DNA from: Trifolium pratense
Lineage: Eukaryota > Streptophyta > Magnoliopsida > Fabales > Fabaceae
Length of the DNA stretch: 64,000 nt
Assembly: GCF_020283565.1 (NCBI RefSeq)
Contig: NC_060060.1
Coordinates: 7,006,001-7,070,000 of the forward strand
Direction: 5' to 3'
Of this stretch, positions 38,066 through 48,980 are shown piece after piece. How positions within the stretch are numbered: the first letter of the stretch is position 1; every line of letters starts with the position of its first letter. The notes beneath the pieces are model-generated. The model saw nothing but the letters and a program-made list of their open reading frames with translations. It ran no database searches and was not told the origin of the DNA. The position numbers were made by a program, and so were the translations under genes.

Positions 38066-38798
38066 TCGTTGCTCCTAGGCATAGGAGTAATGACTTAAGG
38101 TCCAGGCCCGCATGTCGAGGAGTTGTTTTCCCCGTCACTCCTAGGAGGAGTTCATAATTCATTGACTATAATTGTTGCTCGTTTGCGCGAGGAGCGCATT
38201 TGTATGTTGCTCGTAAATTCCTCCTTGGCACGGCGAGGAGAATTATCCAAGGATGAAGCTTCCTTTTGCTCGTGACGCGTGCCAGGATGTTCGTGGAGGA
38301 AGTTATGGGGAAGGAATTTTTCCTTTGAAATTTATTGGCTTTTTGTTTCCTCGACTATTTGTCGAGGAGGTATTGTGTATGTGCATCTAGTTGATGTTGC
38401 CTGTTTTTGCGGGCATGTTTATTTATGAAGATTGCTTCAATTGCCCGTAATTTTCGCCTGATCGCGGCGTCGAGGAGATAATTACGTTGGTGATAACGAT
38501 GAGCCCCTCGAGAGACGCGTGGTCTGTTCGATGGGATGTGAAAAGACAGACGTTTCGTCTGATCTTGACACGTGTGCGTGCTAGTGGAGAGAGTAATGAT
38601 GACATTGGGAACACGCGTTCATTGCTTCGGTTTACGAGGAGGCGTGTAAGCCGTTGGATCCATCGCGTCTTTTCATCTTTAATCAGATGGAATCTTGGCC
38701 ATTTGATGGCTTTTAATCGTGACCGTTGGATTTTGATCAACGATCATGATGCAACGGGGTGCATCGTTTCATGATGCAGGCGCAGGACTTAGAAAGTC

Positions 38799-38807
38799 TA
38801 TAAATAG
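38799..38807 (+). promoter_or_regulatory. TATA box of the antisense gene
   Basis: TATAAATAG lies about 1.2 kb upstream of the antisense start codon and is followed by a CT-rich leader (TTTTTCTCTTCTTCTCTC). A leader exon would end at ACAGAG|GTAATG (about 38965), with a 1-kb intron closing at TTTTCAG|GTACTC (39977), just before the ATG. This layout is inferred from signals. Confidence 0.6.
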
Positions 38808-39451
38808 AGGAGGAGGGATTCACTTTCAAAGTTTCCATTTTTCTCTTCTTCTCTCTTGCGCTGCTTCATATCTTCTTCAACTTGTTTGAGGTTTTCAAGC
38901 TTTTAATCTGACAGAGTGCCACTGCCTTTCCTTTTAGAGGCTTTCTCATCTTCAAACTACAGAGGTAATGTAGCATTTCGTTTCATATTTTCTGTTTCCA
39001 TTTGTGTTTTGTTGATTGATGCTTTTAGATCTGCTTGGGTTTTGGATTTTTAGTTTGTACCCATTTTGGTTTTGGGGTTGAACTCCATTTGTTAGTAATT
39101 TAGATTTTTCTAGTTTGAACTTTGGGACTTGTTCTGTGTTTTGCTTATGTCCCGAATGGGTTTTTGCATTCCTGTACTGTGTTGGTTTGAGGATGTTTTA
39201 GTTTAGGCTTTGTGTTTAATCACTGTATTTAGTGTGATTTTGTGTTCATTTGCGGTAAAATCACCCCCAAATGTCAACTCTATGTTACGATTTTTGGTGT
39301 AACATGGGTATTTTCATCCCCTTTCTGGGAAGCTGCGATGTATGAATGTTGATGAACATCGCTGGAAAAGATGATGAACATGATGAACTTGTTGAATATG
39401 ATGAAGGTGATGAACAGTGTTGATAAATTTCTGGAATTCCATGCGTTTTGT

Positions 39452-39826
39452 GTCGGGGAGGAGAATGCTGTTTTTTTCTCCCCGCTTATCGTAGCAAAAA
39501 GCTAGGCTATTTGAACCTTATGTCGGGGAGCTTCTCCCCGTTTTTGCCTTCGCGAATATTTTAAGTGTCTTTACGAATTGTATGATTGTCGGGGACCTTT
39601 TCCCCGTTTTCGCTTTCGCGAATGTTTTAACTGTCGGGGACCTTCTCCCCGTTATTTCGCTGGGAAATTTGTGGATAAATGAGTTTGTAAAAACTCTATG
39701 TCGGGGAGCTTCTCCCCGTTTTTAACTTTAGATTTTACGCAACTGAAATTTGCTTCTAAGTGTCGAGCCATGTCTTGTGTCGGGGACCTTCTCCCCGTTT
39801 TTAGGCTTTGTTAAATAGTTCTCCCC
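39452..39826 (+). repeat. Cluster of GGGGA/TCCCC hairpins in the antisense-gene leader intron
   Basis: CGGGGAGCTTCTCCCCG occurs at 39524-39540 and 39702-39718, a perfect 7-bp stem with a CTT loop. The variants CGGGGACCTTTTCCCCG (39590-39606) and CGGGGACCTTCTCCCCG (39635-39651 and 39781-39797) keep the stem except one pair. A longer-looped version spans 39452-39484, and a half site lies near 39820. Most are preceded by TGT and followed by TTTT. Confidence 0.85.
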
Positions 39827-39986
39827 GTTTCCTCTGTTTTGCTTTTGTTTGCCATTTTGATAAGGGCTTATGGTCGGGGACAGCGTCCTCGTCCTAATTT
39901 ACGCCCTTTCACTTGATTTGCGGTGAAAGGGTGGATTTGATTACTGTCGAATTCACTTTATTTTCGCTGCTTTTCAGGTACTCAAA

Positions 39987-42067
39987 ATGTCCGACGTGGA
40001 GGAAGTAACGGGGAGCCAAGCTACGTCGAAACACAAGTTGGTCGACACTATTACTGACCCAGAGCTAGCTTGGGTTGCGCCCGAGCCCCGGGGGATTGCT
40101 TCGACGATTACCGCGCAGGATCCGCGGCTTTTTACTATCGTCGAGGAGGCTGGTTCGGAGAACTGGGAGGTTCATATGCCCGCCGAAGGGGAGCGGGTTT
40201 GTTCGTCGTACGCAGGATGTAGTTTTACTATGTACGAGATGGCGTTCAAAGAGCTGGGATTTCGGCTGCCCTTCAACGATCTCGAAGCTGGAATTTTTGG
40301 CCGGCTAAGAGTGGCTCCTTCCCAGCTTCACCCGAATTCATTGGCATTCATCCGGGCATACCAGATCCTATGTCGATATCTGGAGGTAGAGGCTACCGTT
40401 GCCTTATTTTTCTATATCTTTCAAATCCAACGTCAGAGAGTCGGGGATCGGCAGGGTTGGATTTCCTTGAAGCATCAGTCGAGCAAGATATTTAGGATGT
40501 TTGTTGAGTCTGCTCGGGGCTTCAAGGAGAGATATTATGTGGTGAGGGCAGTGACAGAGTTTGCCCAAGATTCCCTGCACATGGAGAGGCCTGTGTTCAA
40601 CGAGGATGGGACTCCTCGGTTGGACGAGGAGGGGGGACAGGTGACGGAGTGGGTTCTCCGGTTTCCATTATCGTGGTCGTCGGAGCATTTTGATTTGCGG
40701 ACCGACGAGTATCTAACTGCTGCCGAGGATCTTACCCCGGCCGAAATGGCGGGCTTTCAAAAGCTCCAAACATATGTGGATGGCTTTAAGCCTTGCAAGG
40801 TCATGACCAGCTTAGGGGAGGTTGCCTTGGACAAGCATGGTAAACCGAGGATCGAGCCTCGTTTTGTTAATACCAAGCTATTGTTGTCGTGCAAGACTGT
40901 TTCAGCCGAGGACACTCTGCTGGGTATCCGTTTTTCTGCCTGCCCGTCTTTTACTTGTCATAAATTTGAATATTTTTATGTTTGATTTCTCCCCGTGATT
41001 CTGACCACGTTTTTAACTTTGCAGGTAGGATGGCAGATCTTGCTAGTGAGCTTGTCAGGATAGCTGCTGAACAGAAGGGAGAGAAGGCTAGGAAAAAGGC
41101 GAGGAGGGCCAAGCCAACCATTTTGATGGGCGATCAGGGTGCTTCGGGGAGCGTCTCCCAATCTTCCCCGGTAGGCAGTTCAGCTGGGACTCCGGGTGGT
41201 CGTTCGAAGAGGCAGCGGGAGGAGCAGATGACACCCATCGTCGACTTGTCAGAGGGGGACGGTGGCTTCGTCCTCCCCGCATGTTTGAGCGACCAGAAAT
41301 ACTTCGACAAGAATCCCCTCCAGGTGCCCGCTTCAGAGAAGAATTATATACTGGGCGTTTCTGCATCTGCCCGACAGAAACAGCTCAACGAGGATGTTGC
41401 TGCTGTCATCCGTCTGGCGGAGACAGCCTTGGTGCTAAATGAAGGGGGACCAACTCACGAGGCGGAGAGGTTGGCTGCTCGGAATGCCAAGCTGGAAGGG
41501 AAGATTGTGCAGATGGAAGGGGAGTTGATTGATCTCCGTGGCAAGCAGGAGAACTATGGGAATTTGCTGGAGGATGTTCGGTTGACCCGGGATGAGCTGA
41601 AAGAGACAAAGAAAAAGCTCGAGGATGTGGAGACCCGGGGTGCCGAGGAGAAGAAACAGATGGAAGAGGTGATAGCTGACCTACAGTCCAAGCTGGCTCC
41701 TGTTGCCGATGAGGGTGCTGAGATTTCCAAGATGGTAAGTCGGGCTGACCTAGTCAAGGAGATCAAGAGGCAGCGTGGCCTGATGTTGGCGAGCATGGTT
41801 CATGGGTGGAAAAATGCTATCGCCCAACTCAGGGTTGTGAATGCCGAGCGTGGCTTGACCACTGAAGGTATTCATAAGCTCAAGCGGGTCGAGAACGGGC
41901 AGATCATCATTCCCGACGAGTACCGGGAAATGGAGCTCGAGGAGGAGAAGCTGGATGAGGAGGCGGTTGATGATGATGACGAGGAGGATGAGGAAGTCGA
42001 AGAGGAGGTTGTCGGGGAGGAGAGGGCACCAGAGGGCAACCCGGAGGGTCATGATGAAAGCTCCTGA
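39987..42067 (+). CDS. Antisense ORF of the Tat element (Transposase_28-type protein)
   Basis: Exons 39987-40923 and 41025-42067 join in phase (G|GT gives Gly) to 659 residues. The splice sites are CTGG|GTATCC and TTTGCAG|GTAGG. The first part (about residues 60-260) resembles the 'putative gypsy type transposon' domain (Pfam Transposase_28), with a block around FNDLEAGIFGRLRVAPSQLHPNS and a WISLKHQ..KIFR region. The second part is Lys/Glu-rich coiled coil (about residues 440-590) ending in a very acidic tail (DDDDEEDEEVEEEV). Such antisense frames are established for Tat/Retand retrotransposons, where their function is not settled. It converges with gag-pol, whose stop is 677 bp away. The frame is open throughout, which suggests recent selection or simply recent insertion. 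Confidence 0.85.
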
Positions 42068-42744
42068 TCCTCCCCGGTTTTTTATTTGGGCCTGCGCGCC
42101 AATGACTTGTAATTTATTTGTCTTTTTTGTTTCATGACAATTTTTGGGGGCCTGCGTGCCCGGTTTTTGTAACATCCGAACAAATGGGTTTTTATGCCCG
42201 GTATTTATAACAGTGCCCGTCTATTGTTTTCGTTTTGCTAAGTTATGCCTGCGTGGAATATGCATGTCTTTATGCTTGCTCGTTTTTAACTTAACAACTT
42301 TTTGGTTTTGATATTCGTATACTTGCTCGACATTGTTGTATGCCTGCTCGACAAAACCGTTTTTATATTTGTAAGTTTTTGCTGCGAGCGCGTTTCGTCG
42401 AGGAGGTCGTCCTCGGATTTAACTTAGAAAGTTTAGGGAACTAACTAAGCGCCTAGAGTTGTTTTCTGAGGCTAATACGGACGCCGACACGTTGTTGTGC
42501 CCGCCCCCGCGGCTTGAACTTCCCATCGCGAGCTGGGCGTTAAGCCTTGGCACGAAGACGAGGAGCTTGTCTCAAAGGTCATCCTCGTCGGGGAGACGCT
42601 CTGCCCTTCCTGAGCCAGAGTATCTCCTTTTCAATTGTTTGGATCGAGCACGTGTGCCCGCGTGCTCTCCGTTGTCGAGGTGTCGGGCTCTTTGCTAGAG
42701 GATCCGAGCAGCCTTTTAGAAGTGTTTTTTAGTTTGGCAATAAC
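42068..42744. other. Spacer between the convergent antisense gene and gag-pol
   Basis: It should hold the 3' ends of both transcripts. GGGCCTGCGCGCC and GGGGCCTGCGTGCCCGG near 42090-42160 are a short repeated motif. No other gene is visible. Confidence 0.5.
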
Positions 42745-45700
42745 TTAGCTATAATATTGTTTTAATTTTTGGGCGTTCCAAGGTCGAGGAAGTTTCTTTC
42801 CTCGAAGATCCTCGAGATAATACGCGCCATTTTCTGTTTTGTCAATGACGCGATATGGTCCTTCCCAGTTGGCCGCCAATTTACCATCCTGGGAGTCCTT
42901 AGCATTTCGTCTTAAGACGAGGCTGCCTACTTCGAATTCTCTTTTGATGACTTTGACGTCATGTCGGGCAGCTATTTTTTGTTTAAGGGTGGCTTCCCGA
43001 AGGGATGCCCCCGTGCGGATCTCTTCGACGAGATCAAGCTCTTCACGGAGAGCTTCGTCGTTCATTTCTTCTTCGAGCGGTTGCTCGGTTCGGCGAGACG
43101 GCTCGCCCACCTCCACGGGGATGACTGCTTCTGTTCCATATACCATTCTAAATGGAGTCTCCCCGGTTGTGGAGTGTGGTGTTGTGCGATAGGCCCAAAG
43201 GACGCTTTCGAGCTCCTCGACCCATTTCTTTTTGTTCTGGTCCAATCTTCGACGTAGGCCGCGCAGGATTACTCTGTTGGCGGCCTCGGCTTGCCCGTTA
43301 GTTTGGGGATGTTCCACGGAAGTGAAATGTTGCTTAGTCCCCAGGGCAGCGAGGAAGTCTTGGAAACCTTTGTCCGTGAACTGTGTCCCGTTGTCCGTGA
43401 CGACGGCCTGTGGTATCCCAAATCGGCAGAGTACGTCGCGTTTAAAGAAACGGAGTATCCTGAACGACGTTATGTCGGAGAGGGGTTCAGCCTCTACCCA
43501 CTTGGTGAAATAGTCCACGGCGACTATCAGAAATTTATTTTGGTGGAGTCCCTTTGTGAAGGGGCCAAGTATGTCCATGCCCCACCAAGCGAAGGGCCAT
43601 GGTGACGACAAAGATTTGAGTTCGTGGGGAGGAGCTAGGTGCATGTCCCCATGTCGTTGACATTTGTCGCATTTCTTCACATGGTCCTTTGCGTCTTGCT
43701 GCATGGTGGGCCAGTAGTATCCTGCTCGAAGAGCTTTCCTGGCCAGCGATCTTCCTCCCAGATGCTGGGCGTTGATTCCCTCGTGTACCTCGCGCAAGAT
43801 ATAGTCGACCGTTTCCTCGTCGACACATTTAAGGAGTGGGATTGAGAATCCTCTTCTATATAACTTTCCGTCGAGGACGACATATGCACATGCTCGACGT
43901 CTAATTATTGCTGCCTCTTTCTGATCGTCAGGGAGGGTTCCATTCGCGAGGAAATTGTATACGGGGGTCATCCAGCAGTTTTGGTCGCCAATGACATTTA
44001 TGTCGAGGACGTTGCTCGCCTTCTCGATGCTTGGTCGGGGGAGTACTTCCTGAATGACGGATTTGTTTCCGCCCTTCTTTTTTGTGCTCGCCAGTTTGGA
44101 CAGGATATCTGCCCGTTTGTTGTGCTCGCGCGGAACGTGTTGCACCTCCACGGATTCGAACTTAGTGATTTTTTCCTTCACTAATGCTAGATATTCAGAG
44201 AGATTATCATTTTTGGCTTGATATTCTCCCAATACTTGTGAGGCAACAAGTTGTGAATCTGTGAAAATTTTTACTTCTTTTGCCTCCATGTCCTCGGCCA
44301 ACCGTAGCCCTGCTAGGAAGGCTTCGTATTCTGCTTGGTTATTTGATGTCGGGAAGGATAGTGCTAGGGAAACTTCGATGATGATCCCATTTTCGTTTTC
44401 CAGGATAACTCCTGCTCCTGCTCCCGTGGAGCTTGACGCTCCGTCGACGAATATTGTCCATTTGTCTGCCTCGCTTGTCGAGGAGGCTGGACTTGTCATT
44501 TCGGCCACAAAGTCTGCTAGGACTTGTGATTTTAGCGCTTTCCTGCTTTCGTAACGAATGTCGAATTCGGAAAGCTCGAGGGACCATTTGAGCATCCTGC
44601 CCGCCATGTCTGGTCGACCAAGCAATGATTTGATGGGTTGGTCGGTTCGTACTATGATTGTGTGTGCTAGGAAGTAGTGACGTAGTCTTCTTGCTGCGTT
44701 GATCAAGGCGAGGGCCACCTTTTCGATTTGTGTATATCTGAGTTCGGGCCCCTGTAGAGCCTTGCTCGTGAAGTACACTGGTTTTTGTCCTTCCGTTGTT
44801 TCGCGGACAAGGGCTGCGCTGACGGCCTCGGAAGCGACGGAGAGGTAGATGTATAACACCTCCTCGACGTCCGGGCGCGAGAGGACTGGGGGTTCGGACA
44901 GGGCCTTCTTAAGATGTTGGAGGGCCTGCTCGCACTCGTCCGTCCATTCGAACACAGCTTCTTTCCTTAGTAATTTGAAAAGCGGTAATGCGTGTTGAGC
45001 AGATTTTGCTACGAAGCGAGACAATGAGGTCAGCATTCCGTTCAGGGTTTGTATGGATTTTTTGTTGCTCGGAGTTGGGAGCTCCGTAAAGGCACGACAT
45101 TTGTCGGGGTTGGCTTCGATTCCTCGTTCTGTTAGGTAGAATCCGAGGAACTTTCCTGCTCGTACCCCGAAGGTGCACTTTTCTGGGTTGAATCGCATGT
45201 TGTGTTTTCTGGCCTGCTCGAAAACCTTACGTAAGTGGGCGGTATGGTCGATTTCCTCATGGGATTTTACGATCATGTCGTCCATGTAGACTTCGAGCAT
45301 GTCGCCTATTTCTGCCCGGAATACTTTGTTCATCATCCGCTGGTATGTAGCACCAGCGTTTTTTAGACCGAAGGGCATTACGTTGTAGTAATAGTTGCCC
45401 GACTCGGTCATGAAAGCTGTTTTTCCCCTGTCGGCCACAGCCATTGGGATTTGGTTGTATCCTGAATATGCATCCATAAAAGACAATAATTTAAAGCCAG
45501 AAGAATTATCGACTAATTTATCAATGCAAGGTAAAGGATAGGAATCTTTAGGGCAAGCCCTATTGAGATCGGTATAGTCAACACACATGCGCCATTTTCC
45601 ATTAGATTTTTTAACTAGTACAACGTTTGACAACCAGGTAGTGTATCTGGCTTCAGAAATAAAATTTGCCTCTAGGAGGTCTTTTACAGCTTTTTCAGCA

Positions 45701-48687
45701 GCCTCCGCTTTTTCGGGAGACTGCCTACGCCTACGTTGCACTACGGCACTAGCAAGTGGGTCGACAGTAAGTTGATGACAAGCGATATTTGGATCCAGCC
45801 CGGGCATGTCGGCAGCGTGCCATGCGAACAAATCAGCATTTTCTCTAAGGCAGACTTTCAGCTGCTTCCTCGCCAACTCGGGGAGCCCTGTCCCAATCTT
45901 GACTCCTTTTTCTGGATCCTCGCCAAACTGGACTATCTCAAAGTCTCCATCTGGAATGGGGCGATAATGCTCTTTGCTCGCCTCGTCGTCCTCCTTCTCC
46001 TCCTTCCTCAGCTTTTTCTCCTCCTTATGCTCTTTCTTGGAGGTGCGGCTGTCAAGATCAACAGAGCTCACACTTAGACCGGGCAGACTTGGTGGTGCTT
46101 CCGGGGATGGTTTTGGTGGTGTTTCCGAGGAAGGCTTTGGCTTCTTTGCTTCAGGAGCTTTGCCAATGAAGTTGTTGCCTTTGGATGCTGCGTCAAAGCA
46201 CCTCCTCGCGGCTTCGATGTCCCCGTGCAAAGTAGCAACCTGCCCCTTATGAGTGTAATATTTCATCTTCAGGTGGGCGGTGGAGGGGACAGCCATCAGG
46301 TCTGCTATGGCCGTCCTGCCGATGATGCACTGGTAGAGGCAGGGGCAGTCCACGACCAAGAATTTCACCCTGATCGACTTAGCAGTCTCTTCGGAGCCAA
46401 AGGTGACGATCAGGTCGACATAACCCCAAGGCCTAGTAGTTGCTCCATTGAATCCTGTGAGGTCTGAGCCCATGTATGGAGTGAGGTGTGTCTCGTCCAG
46501 CTGTAAGGTCCTGAACAAACTGGCGTACATGATGTCGCAAGAGCTCCCCGGATCGATGAGGACCCGACGAACGTCCATGTTGGCCATGTCTGCCCGGACG
46601 AGGAGGGGAATTTGGAAATTGGCTGTCCCACCGGGCAGCTCTTCTCGATAGAAGGCTAAAGGCATTGATCGCCCCTTCGCCTTGTCCAGCGTTGCGTTCA
46701 TATTCGAGGACGTGTTGATGAGATCCTCGAATTTTCTTTTTATTGATCCGACGGTGTGCTTGTCCATGTGACCGCCGGATATGACGAGTGAGTCTGTGAA
46801 GTAGTCCCCCGTGCTAAGCGTAGGACCAGTATAGGTGTCCTCAAAATCGCTGGGGATAGCCAAATCTTCTGGCCGGGATACGCTCATAGCTATCTGCTTG
46901 GCGTTTTTCTGCCCGGCTGGCTGTGGAGGGATCTCCTCGACCGCGCGAGTCTCCGCGGTTTCTGGTCGAGGATCATTGTTTCTTTTCACGAACTGTCTTA
47001 GTTGTCCGTTTCTGATCATGATTTCAATAGCATCCTTCAGTTGGATGCAGTCGTCGGTCCTGTGACCATAACTCTTGTGGTATCTGCAATACCTATTTTT
47101 GTCTTGGCCGGGTTTTAGGGGGGTTGGCTTTGGTTGCTTCACATTTGCTCTGTCGAACTCAGAGATGTGAACCTCAGCGAATATCTCTCCCCTTGATTTG
47201 ACGAGTTGGGTGTAGGTGGCGAATGTGCTTGGAGGACCACGAGGCTCTCGTCTTTCACCCCTCCTTCTGTCTCTGCCCCTCTCGCCACCCCGATCGCCGC
47301 CTCTATCGTGTCCCCTGTCGCCACCCCTGTCATCGTTCCTATGGGAGGGCTCGCGGGCAGGGTGGCTGCTTCCAGGTCGGGCAAGGCGGGCGACATCAGC
47401 TGCCTGGACTTCCTCGTAATCAATGTACTTTTGAGCTTTTAGGAGGAGGTCGTCCCAGGTGGGTGGTTTTTCTATGCCCACAGCTTTGGCAAAATCGCTG
47501 CCCGGGCGAAGGCCCCTCTGCAGCAAGTATTTTTTCATGTCGTCGGTCGTCTCGACCTGCACGGCCTCTTTATTGAACCTCTCGACGAAATTGCGGAGAG
47601 TTTCTTCCTCGGCTTGGTATATGGCCTCCAAGGCGTGCACAGTCTTTGGATGCTTGCGGGAAGCAGTGAAGTGTCTGGAAAACTGTTCAGTAAGATCCCT
47701 CCATGAATGGATGGATTGAGGGGGCAGGCTTTGGTACCATGCCATTGCTCCCTTCCTCAGCGTGGTTGGGAACAGTCTGCACCTAATGGCACCGCTAATG
47801 TTCCTGAAATCCAGGTTCGCGTTGACATTGGCTATGTGATCGTCGGGGTCGGTCAAACCATCATACGCGGGGAGCGCAGGAGGTCTCTCGAAACCCTTTG
47901 GAATATGTTTCTTTAAGATGTCTCTGGAAAGAGGGCATCGGGGATCGCCCTCGTCGCTCCCGTTGGGAGAGTGGTCCTCGGAAGACCGGGGAGAATAATC
48001 GCCGGGCATGGGCGTTGGACTGCGAGATTTGCGAGGACGATAGCTGCCCGACGCGCCATGCTTGGCCATGTTCGCCAACCCTTGAGGTGAATGGCGGCGC
48101 GGGGCTTCGTGCTTCCCTTTCTTGCCCGGGGAGAGCCTACCCTCGCGATGTGGAGGAGTACGATCCCTCTTCCGAGGAGTAACTTCGACCCTCTCTAAGT
48201 CGGGGCGTCGATGTTTGACGGCCGCCGGACGGGGAGGGGAAGGAGTAGCCTGGTGTCTCCGCGGGGGAGAGTTGGTCTTTCTGCGACGCCGGCTTTTCTC
48301 CAGCGCGGCGATTCTTTCGCTCTGCTCGTCCAGTCGACGATTTTGAGCCTGCATGGCCTCCGTTGTTTGTTTGAGGGCAGCGATCAAGGCTGCGACCTCA
48401 GAGTTGGCCAAGACGGCAGGTTGTTCGGCGTTGTTTGCCGGAGCTTCTTGCTTGAATTGTGGGCGTTTGCCCAAACGACGATCGGTTAGGTTCTCAACGT
48501 CTTCTTCATCGGAAGAGAGTGAGGTTTCCCGTCCGTCGCGGGAGTCGGTTTCTGGACCGCGTGGTACGGTGGTATTGTCACGCACCGGTGATAGCACGGT
48601 GTTATGCTGCGGCGGCGGAGAGGACGGGACGTTGAGCACGTTGTCGTCGCCGGCGTCGGTGTTGAGTGGCTGCGAAGAACTGGCCAT
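42745..48687 (-). CDS. Gag-pol polyprotein of the Tat element, intact
   Basis: Single 1,980-residue frame. Order: acidic N-terminal segment; retrotransposon gag domain (about 270-400, FPTTLRKGAMAWYQSLPP, WRDLTEQFSRHF); Arg/Gly/Asp repeats; zinc-binding-like CRYHKSYGHRTDDC (about 534-547); protease with IDPGSSCDIMY (about 715); reverse transcriptase with CVDYTDLNRACPKDSYPLP and the YMDDMIVKS catalytic box (about 1,132); RT-linked RNase H; a second archaeal-type RNase H with FVDGASSSTGAGAG (about 1,412) and TDSQLVASQV; integrase with an HHCC finger (ending CDKCQRH) and the core D/D/E set seen in VDYFTKWVEAEP, VVTDNGTQF and PQTNGQAEAANR. The extra RNase H marks the Tat lineage. No stop or frameshift is visible, so it may be able to move. 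It begins about 77 bp inside the primer binding site. Confidence 0.97.
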   Translation of the reverse strand: MASSSQPLNTDAGDDNVLNVPSSPPPQHNTVLSPVRDNTTVPRGPETDSRDGRETSLSSDEEDVENLTDRRLGKRPQFKQEAPANNAEQPAVLANSEVAALIAALKQTTEAMQAQNRRLDEQSERIAALEKSRRRRKTNSPPRRHQATPSPPRPAAVKHRRPDLERVEVTPRKRDRTPPHREGRLSPGKKGKHEAPRRHSPQGLANMAKHGASGSYRPRKSRSPTPMPGDYSPRSSEDHSPNGSDEGDPRCPLSRDILKKHIPKGFERPPALPAYDGLTDPDDHIANVNANLDFRNISGAIRCRLFPTTLRKGAMAWYQSLPPQSIHSWRDLTEQFSRHFTASRKHPKTVHALEAIYQAEEETLRNFVERFNKEAVQVETTDDMKKYLLQRGLRPGSDFAKAVGIEKPPTWDDLLLKAQKYIDYEEVQAADVARLARPGSSHPAREPSHRNDDRGGDRGHDRGGDRGGERGRDRRRGERREPRGPPSTFATYTQLVKSRGEIFAEVHISEFDRANVKQPKPTPLKPGQDKNRYCRYHKSYGHRTDDCIQLKDAIEIMIRNGQLRQFVKRNNDPRPETAETRAVEEIPPQPAGQKNAKQIAMSVSRPEDLAIPSDFEDTYTGPTLSTGDYFTDSLVISGGHMDKHTVGSIKRKFEDLINTSSNMNATLDKAKGRSMPLAFYREELPGGTANFQIPLLVRADMANMDVRRVLIDPGSSCDIMYASLFRTLQLDETHLTPYMGSDLTGFNGATTRPWGYVDLIVTFGSEETAKSIRVKFLVVDCPCLYQCIIGRTAIADLMAVPSTAHLKMKYYTHKGQVATLHGDIEAARRCFDAASKGNNFIGKAPEAKKPKPSSETPPKPSPEAPPSLPGLSVSSVDLDSRTSKKEHKEEKKLRKEEKEDDEASKEHYRPIPDGDFEIVQFGEDPEKGVKIGTGLPELARKQLKVCLRENADLFAWHAADMPGLDPNIACHQLTVDPLASAVVQRRRRQSPEKAEAAEKAVKDLLEANFISEARYTTWLSNVVLVKKSNGKWRMCVDYTDLNRACPKDSYPLPCIDKLVDNSSGFKLLSFMDAYSGYNQIPMAVADRGKTAFMTESGNYYYNVMPFGLKNAGATYQRMMNKVFRAEIGDMLEVYMDDMIVKSHEEIDHTAHLRKVFEQARKHNMRFNPEKCTFGVRAGKFLGFYLTERGIEANPDKCRAFTELPTPSNKKSIQTLNGMLTSLSRFVAKSAQHALPLFKLLRKEAVFEWTDECEQALQHLKKALSEPPVLSRPDVEEVLYIYLSVASEAVSAALVRETTEGQKPVYFTSKALQGPELRYTQIEKVALALINAARRLRHYFLAHTIIVRTDQPIKSLLGRPDMAGRMLKWSLELSEFDIRYESRKALKSQVLADFVAEMTSPASSTSEADKWTIFVDGASSSTGAGAGVILENENGIIIEVSLALSFPTSNNQAEYEAFLAGLRLAEDMEAKEVKIFTDSQLVASQVLGEYQAKNDNLSEYLALVKEKITKFESVEVQHVPREHNKRADILSKLASTKKKGGNKSVIQEVLPRPSIEKASNVLDINVIGDQNCWMTPVYNFLANGTLPDDQKEAAIIRRRACAYVVLDGKLYRRGFSIPLLKCVDEETVDYILREVHEGINAQHLGGRSLARKALRAGYYWPTMQQDAKDHVKKCDKCQRHGDMHLAPPHELKSLSSPWPFAWWGMDILGPFTKGLHQNKFLIVAVDYFTKWVEAEPLSDITSFRILRFFKRDVLCRFGIPQAVVTDNGTQFTDKGFQDFLAALGTKQHFTSVEHPQTNGQAEAANRVILRGLRRRLDQNKKKWVEELESVLWAYRTTPHSTTGETPFRMVYGTEAVIPVEVGEPSRRTEQPLEEEMNDEALREELDLVEEIRTGASLREATLKQKIAARHDVKVIKREFEVGSLVLRRNAKDSQDGKLAANWEGPYRVIDKTENGAYYLEDLRGKKLPRPWNAQKLKQYYS

Positions 48688-48763
48688 GATGAAGTTTCTT
48701 GAGAGGTTTGGTTTTTTATCTTTGTTTCTTTGAGGAAAGGTTAAAGAACGGGGAAGAACTCAG

Positions 48764-48781
48764 TTCCCACAGACGGCGCCA
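48764..48781 (-). promoter_or_regulatory. Primer binding site of the Tat element
   Basis: Minus-strand reading gives TGGCGCCGTCTGTGGGAA one base inside the 5' LTR. The TGGCGCCGT start matches the 3' end complement of tRNA-Asp-type primers used by many Tat/Ogre elements. It fixes the element's orientation. Confidence 0.85.
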
Positions 48782-48972
48782 CTGATCTAACCTGTTGATC
48801 AGAATAGGTTGATGGCCGGTCCGTTGAGCAAGCGTCCACACCGAAGGGGGGGTTTGTACCTGCAGGTGCTCCGATGCCTAAGTCAGCAAGGTGAACAAGA
48901 GAGATACAAAAGAAGAGAGAGAAAGTAAGGTATAGAATGATTCAGAATACCTGGCTCTCCTGTCTAGGAGAG

Positions 48973-48980
48973 CTTATATA
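48973..48980 (-). promoter_or_regulatory. TATA box of the 5' LTR
   Basis: Minus-strand TATATAAG precedes a CT/AG-rich segment leading toward the primer binding site. This is the expected start region for the genomic transcript. The hAT-type insertion (49124-49756) lies upstream of it, so the core promoter is intact. Confidence 0.6.

Noticed and set aside
39452..39826. Rho-independent bacterial terminators (GC hairpin followed by T run)
   Set aside because: The hairpins resemble terminators in shape, but the setting is a plant retrotransposon intron, where this mechanism does not apply.
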